DNA of 64,000 nucleotides from Promicromonospora sp. AC04. GTDB lineage: Bacteria > Actinomycetota > Actinomycetes > Actinomycetales > Cellulomonadaceae. Below, in pieces: positions 58,049 to 64,000 of the stretch (the stretch's first letter is position 1; every line of letters starts with the position of its first letter). The notes beneath the pieces were generated by a model. That model worked only from the letters and a program-made list of their open reading frames with translations. It had not been told where the DNA came from and made no database searches. The stretch covers positions 1 to 64,000 of the forward strand of contig NZ_QBUG01000007.1 of NCBI RefSeq assembly GCF_003058225.1. The letters are read 5' to 3'. A program made the position numbers and the translations under genes.

Positions 58049-60040
58049 TCAGGCCTTCAGGGCGGCCACTACCGCCTCCGCCGTCTTGTCCCCCATGCCG
58101 CGCACGCTGGCGATCTCCTCGACGCTGGCGGCCTTGAGCCGCTTGAGCGAGCCGAAGTGGGTCAGCAGCACCTTCTTGCGCGCCGGGCCGAGCCCGGGGA
58201 CGTCGTCGAGCACTGAGGCGGTCATGCCCTTGCTGCGCCGGCGCCGGTGCTGCGTGATCGCGAACCGGTGGGCCTCGTCGCGGACGCGCTGGAGCAGGTA
58301 CAGGCCCTCGCTGGAGCGCTGCAGGATGACCGGGTAGTCCTCCCCGGGCAGCCACACCTCCTCCAGGCGCTTGGCCAGGCCGCACAGCGCGACGTCGGTG
58401 ATGCCGAGCTCGTCCATCGCCTTCTTCGCCGCGGCGACCTGGGGCGGCCCGCCGTCGACCACCACGAGGCTCGGCGGGTAGGCGAACCGCGCCTTCTCCT
58501 CCGGAGCGTCGGCGGCGACCTCGCCGCCGGGCAGCGCTCCGGGCAGGGCGCCGGCGGGATCCTCGTCCGCGCGGTCCTCTCCCGTCGAGATCTCGACGTC
58601 GTTGGCCTTGAGCCGGTCGGTCAGGTACCGCTTGAAGCGGCGCGTGATGACCTCGTGCATGGCCTGCGTGTCGTCGCGGGCGCCGTCGCCGTCCGACCCG
58701 CGGATGCTGAACGAGCGGTACTCGCTCTTGCGGGCCAGGCCGTCCTCGAAGACCACCATGGACGCGGACTGGTACGTGCCCTGCGTGTGCGAGATGTCGT
58801 AGCACTCGATACGCAGGGGCGCCGACTCCAGGTCGAGCGCCTCCTGGATCTCGCGCAGCGCCTGGCTGCGGGTCGTGAGGTCGCCCGCGCGGCGGGTGCG
58901 GTGCAGCATGAGCGCGTGCTCGGCGTTCTTGCGGACCGTCTCGGCGAGCTCCTTCTTGTCGCCGCGCTGCGGCACACGCACGTCCACGCGGGCGCCGCGC
59001 AGGCCGGTGAGCCACGTGCCCACCTGCTCCAGGTCGGGCGGCAGCACGGGGACAAGGACCTCGCGGGGCACGGCGTCGCGGGCCTCGGGACCGCTCAGGT
59101 CCTGGTCGGACCCGTACACCTGCTGCAGCAGGTGCTCGACGAGCTCGCCGTCGGAGATGTCCTCGACCTTCTCGACCACCCAGCCGCGCTGGCCGCGGAT
59201 GCGGCCGCCGCGCACGTGGAAGACCTGGACGGCGGCCTCCAGCTCGTCGCCCACCAGGGCGAACACGTCGGCGTCCGTGGCGTCGCCGAGCACCACCGCG
59301 TTCTTCTCCGTGGCGCGGCGGAGCGCCTCGATGTCGTCGCGCAGGCGGGCCGCCTGCTCGTACTCCATCTCGGCGGCGGCCTCCTGCATGCGCTTGGTGA
59401 GCCGGCGCTCGAACTTGGCGGTGTCGCCCGCCATGAAGTCGCAGAAGTCCAGGACGAGCGCGCGGTGGTCGTCCACGCTGATGCGGCCCACGCACGGCGC
59501 CGAGCACTTGTCGATGTACCCGAGCAGGCACGGACGTCCCGACTGGCCCGCCCGCTTGTAGACCCCCGCGGAGCAGGTGCGGATGGGGAACACCCGCAGC
59601 AGCAGGTCGAGGGTCTCCCGGATGGCCCAGGCGTGCCCGTACGGCCCGAAGTACCGGGTGCCCTTGCGCTTGGCCCCGCGCATCACCTGGGCGCGCGGCA
59701 CCTCCTCGCCGAGGGTCACCGCGAGGTACGGGTACGACTTGTCGTCCCGGTACTTCACGTTGAACCGCGGGTCGTACTGCTGGATCCAGGTGAACTCGAG
59801 GGCGAGCGCCTCGACCTCGGTGCCCACCACGGTCCACTCGACCGACGCGGCGGTGGTCACCATCCGCTGCGTGCGCTCGTGCAGGTGCGCCACGTCCTGG
59901 AAGTAGTTCGCCAGGCGCTGGCGCAGGTTCTTCGCCTTGCCGACGTAGATGACCCGGCCGTGCTCGTCGCGGAACCGGTAGACACCGGGCGCGGTCGGGA
60001 TCTCTCCCGGCTTGGGTCGATAGGTAGCTGGATCCGCCAT
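58049..60040 (-). CDS. uvrC: Excinuclease ABC subunit C
   Basis: Dual-incision nuclease of nucleotide excision repair, 663 residues. N-terminal GIY-YIG domain ([20 protein letters not shown]), a four-Cys cluster around 155-185 (RTCSAG, RPCLLG, KCSAPC) that fits the reported iron-sulfur site, UVR region ([14 protein letters not shown]), RNase H-like domain ([11 protein letters not shown]) and C-terminal helix-hairpin-helix motifs. ATG at 60040. Confidence 0.96.
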   Translation of the reverse strand: MADPATYRPKPGEIPTAPGVYRFRDEHGRVIYVGKAKNLRQRLANYFQDVAHLHERTQRMVTTAASVEWTVVGTEVEALALEFTWIQQYDPRFNVKYRDDKSYPYLAVTLGEEVPRAQVMRGAKRKGTRYFGPYGHAWAIRETLDLLLRVFPIRTCSAGVYKRAGQSGRPCLLGYIDKCSAPCVGRISVDDHRALVLDFCDFMAGDTAKFERRLTKRMQEAAAEMEYEQAARLRDDIEALRRATEKNAVVLGDATDADVFALVGDELEAAVQVFHVRGGRIRGQRGWVVEKVEDISDGELVEHLLQQVYGSDQDLSGPEARDAVPREVLVPVLPPDLEQVGTWLTGLRGARVDVRVPQRGDKKELAETVRKNAEHALMLHRTRRAGDLTTRSQALREIQEALDLESAPLRIECYDISHTQGTYQSASMVVFEDGLARKSEYRSFSIRGSDGDGARDDTQAMHEVITRRFKRYLTDRLKANDVEISTGEDRADEDPAGALPGALPGGEVAADAPEEKARFAYPPSLVVVDGGPPQVAAAKKAMDELGITDVALCGLAKRLEEVWLPGEDYPVILQRSSEGLYLLQRVRDEAHRFAITQHRRRRSKGMTASVLDDVPGLGPARKKVLLTHFGSLKRLKAASVEEIASVRGMGDKTAEAVVAALKA

Positions 60041-60180
60041 GGCACAAACCTATGCGCTGCCACTGACAACGCGGGCGGCGTGCCCGTGGTCACCGCTGAA
60101 CGATGCCGTCCGCGGTGACCGGAACGCTGCCCGGACCAGGCTCTATGAGCATGGCCCCGTGCCTGAGGTTCCGCTCCGGC

Positions 60181-60666
60181 TCAGGCCAGGACGTGGAGCG
60201 GCGTCGGCGAGACTTGCACGGGGAAGTTCACCGACCTCGAGATGAAGCACATCGCGTGCGCCTTGTGGTGCAGGGCGGCGACGTGCTCGTCCGTCGCGAG
60301 CTCGCCGGGGTCCGCCACGACCCGCGGGTGCAGCGTCACGTCCGTGAACGCGCCCTCGCCGCGCGACTCGACCCGCATGGTGCCGGTCGCCGCGTCCGTG
60401 TACTCCCGCACGACCAGGCCCGACTCCGCCGCCAGGTGCAGGAACCACAGCATGTGGCACTGGCTCAGGCTCACGACGAACAGCTCCTCGGGGCTGTTCC
60501 GGGCCGGGTCGCCCCGGAACGCGGGGTCGGCCGACCCCAGCAGGGGCGGCTTGTGGGGCAGGTCGATCTCGTGGTCGCGCGAGTACGAGGTGTACGACGA
60601 CGTACCCGTCTCCCCCGCGCCTGTCCACCGCACCGTCACGGCGTAGTCATGCGTGGCTCCGCTCAT
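60181..60666 (-). CDS. OsmC-like peroxiredoxin family protein
   Basis: OsmC/Ohr-fold protein of 161 residues that would reduce organic hydroperoxides with paired Cys. The two active-site Cys are visible in VSLSQCHMLWFLHLAAES and AHAMCFISRSVNFPV. ATG at 60666 with AGGG about 8 bases upstream; a GTG three codons earlier is possible. It stands alone upstream of uvrC on the same strand, with 140 bp between. Confidence 0.87.
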   Translation of the reverse strand: MSGATHDYAVTVRWTGAGETGTSSYTSYSRDHEIDLPHKPPLLGSADPAFRGDPARNSPEELFVVSLSQCHMLWFLHLAAESGLVVREYTDAATGTMRVESRGEGAFTDVTLHPRVVADPGELATDEHVAALHHKAHAMCFISRSVNFPVQVSPTPLHVLA

Positions 60667-60749
60667 ATCGCCCACCCTAGGGGTGGGCGTCGTGGGCAGC
60701 CAGGGGTAATTGGCGCTCTGTCGGATCCGGGTGGCGCAACCGGGCTAGA

Positions 60750-60849
60750 GGTCTCAAAATGAAAGCGCCCCCTGGATCACATGGATCCAGGGGGTTGGCT
60801 CAATCGTCTGCGCGGTCTCAAGCCCGCGCCTCTGCAGAGGAGATTACCA
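60750..60849 (+). ncRNA. Structured RNA leader of the Abi/HEPN gene (abiF-RNA-like candidate)
   Basis: Three consecutive hairpins directly precede the Abi gene: 11-bp perfect arms CCCCCTGGATC/GATCCAGGGGG (60768-60778, 60784-60794, 5-base loop); GCGCGG/CCGCGC (60810-60815, 60824-60829); and the palindrome CCTCTGCAGAGG (60829-60840), which includes part of the gene's Shine-Dalgarno. GGTCTCAA occurs twice (60750-60757 and 60814-60821). A conserved structured RNA upstream of Abi_2-type genes (the abiF motif) is known; the match here is by position and architecture only. Confidence 0.55.
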
Positions 60850-61467
60850 GTGACACATTCGGCGTCGCAAGCGTTCCGCCCGGCGCACGCGTTCGAGGTA
60901 CATATCTCCGCCGCACGGTTCGCGCCCTATCTCGACCAGGCAGACGGCGACCCCGATCTCGCGTTCGAGCTCTACCAGTGGAACGGCCGTCTCACCGGCG
61001 CCGTGCACGAGGTGCTCGGATTCGTCGAGGTCGCGCTCCGCAATGCACTGGATGTACGCCTGCGCACCTGGAACGCCGCTCAGCCTCCCGCACCCAAGCA
61101 CGGTGTGCGCGAGTACACGCATGACTGGCTCGAAGTACCCGCAGCACCGCTCTACGGCCTGCTCACCACAGTCCGGCACGGTCGACGTCACAGCACCCAT
61201 TCCAGAGCAACGAAGCGGGCAGCCGAGAGCCGCGATGCGCGTGAGCCCCGCCATCCGCGATTCGGGCGACCGGTGACCCACGACGACCTCGTGGCAAACC
61301 TGATGTTCCGCAATCGCGTAGCTCACCACGAGCCGCTCATCGACCTGGACGTCCAGGCCTATCACCGCACCATGGTCCGGCTCCTGCGCGCGATCGATCC
61401 TGTCCTCGGTGACTGGTTCTCGGGCGCCTCGCCGGTGCCTGGAGTGCTCAGATCGCGGCCGGTCTGA
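60850..61467 (+). CDS. Abi-family HEPN protein, possibly internally shortened
   Basis: Protein of 205 residues resembling abortive-infection AbiD/AbiF (Abi_2) proteins, which carry a HEPN RNase fold. N-terminal ELYQWNGRLTGAVHEVLGFV and EVALRNAL are typical, and the HEPN Rx4H motif is RNRVAHHEPLID. The central block usually found between DDLVANLMF and RNRVAHHEP (a Trp-rich stretch of perhaps 50-60 residues) seems missing, the two being fused in frame, so activity is doubtful. GTG at 60850 follows GAGGAG about 8 bases upstream. It stands alone between uvrC/OsmC and uvrA. Confidence 0.72.
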   Translation: MTHSASQAFRPAHAFEVHISAARFAPYLDQADGDPDLAFELYQWNGRLTGAVHEVLGFVEVALRNALDVRLRTWNAAQPPAPKHGVREYTHDWLEVPAAPLYGLLTTVRHGRRHSTHSRATKRAAESRDAREPRHPRFGRPVTHDDLVANLMFRNRVAHHEPLIDLDVQAYHRTMVRLLRAIDPVLGDWFSGASPVPGVLRSRPV

Positions 61468-61482
61468 GCTGCGGAACGGCGT

Positions 61483-61515
61483 GCGGGGTCGGGCGGACAG
61501 CCCGCCCGACCCCGC
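61483..61515. terminator. Bidirectional hairpin between the Abi gene and uvrA
   Basis: Perfect 14-bp GC-rich arms (61483-61496 and 61502-61515, GCGGGGTCGG... / ...CCGACCCCGC) with a 5-base loop, between convergent genes. No T-tract. Confidence 0.7.
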
Positions 61516-61533
61516 CACCAGGGCGCATCGCCC

Positions 61534-64000
<2,467 letters not shown>

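Noticed and set aside
60850-61467. Start of a defence island
   Set aside because: The flanking genes are uvrC, an OsmC-like gene and uvrA; no second defence gene, nuclease or methylase was found, so only a single-gene system can be claimed.

Overview
The window is high-GC actinobacterial DNA. Gene content and order point to the Micrococcales, probably the Promicromonosporaceae/Cellulomonadaceae neighbourhood (Cellulosimicrobium, Isoptericola, Promicromonospora type). Supporting signs are RbpA, WhiA, OpcA, the xerD-parA-scpA-scpB-rluB-cmk-der block, and the uvrA / uvrC-rapZ-yvcK / whiA / gap-pgk-tpiA-secG and zwf-opcA-pgl blocks. Taxonomy is an inference from synteny. No rRNA, tRNA, CRISPR array, insertion sequence or phage gene was recognised. 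Start codons were chosen from Shine-Dalgarno sequences and stop/start overlaps; many genes are coupled by ATGA or TGATG.

Left part (1-15.8 kb), catabolism and regulation. A branched-chain 2-oxo acid dehydrogenase operon (E1alpha, E1beta, E2; minus strand) lies opposite an Lrp/AsnC regulator. Next is a LacI-type regulator followed by a sugar-type ABC transporter (binding lipoprotein, two permeases, a small unknown protein). Divergent from it is an operon of two ADP-ribosylglycohydrolase-family proteins and an aminoglycoside-phosphotransferase-fold kinase. The shared intergenic region carries LacI-type operator candidates, so the two operons look like one uptake and breakdown pathway for an unidentified ribosylated or glycosylated compound. 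A WYL regulator and a VOC-fold protein then diverge around a perfect palindrome, followed by an MFS exporter.

15.8-30 kb. An atypical membrane-protein gene of visibly lower GC lies between two copies of a 28-bp repeat. It is followed by lgt, the chromosome-maintenance and translation block (der, cmk, rluB, scpB, scpA, parA, xerD), a CitE-like lyase, a Ser/Thr kinase and ctaB.

30-42.4 kb, central carbon. The plus strand carries tkt-tal-zwf-opcA-pgl (pentose phosphate pathway). The minus strand carries rbpA, secG, tpiA, pgk, gap and whiA.

42.4-56.1 kb, accessory island. About 13.6 kb of apparent sulfur-scavenging genes splits whiA from yvcK-rapZ-uvrC, which are usually adjacent in actinobacteria. 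It encodes a peptide/nickel-type ABC importer with a fused double ATPase, four luciferase-like flavin monooxygenases (one clearly SsuD-like), a GNAT acetyltransferase and two DUF1684 paralogues. In front of it are a promoter, a palindrome and a 28-codon leader ORF ending in a cluster of five cysteines, which suggests cysteine-dependent attenuation.

56-64 kb. yvcK, rapZ, uvrC, an OsmC-like protein, then an Abi/HEPN-type gene preceded by a run of strong RNA hairpins that enclose its ribosome-binding site, and finally uvrA, which runs off the right edge. A recurring feature is very long, often perfect inverted repeats at gene ends without an obvious T-tract.
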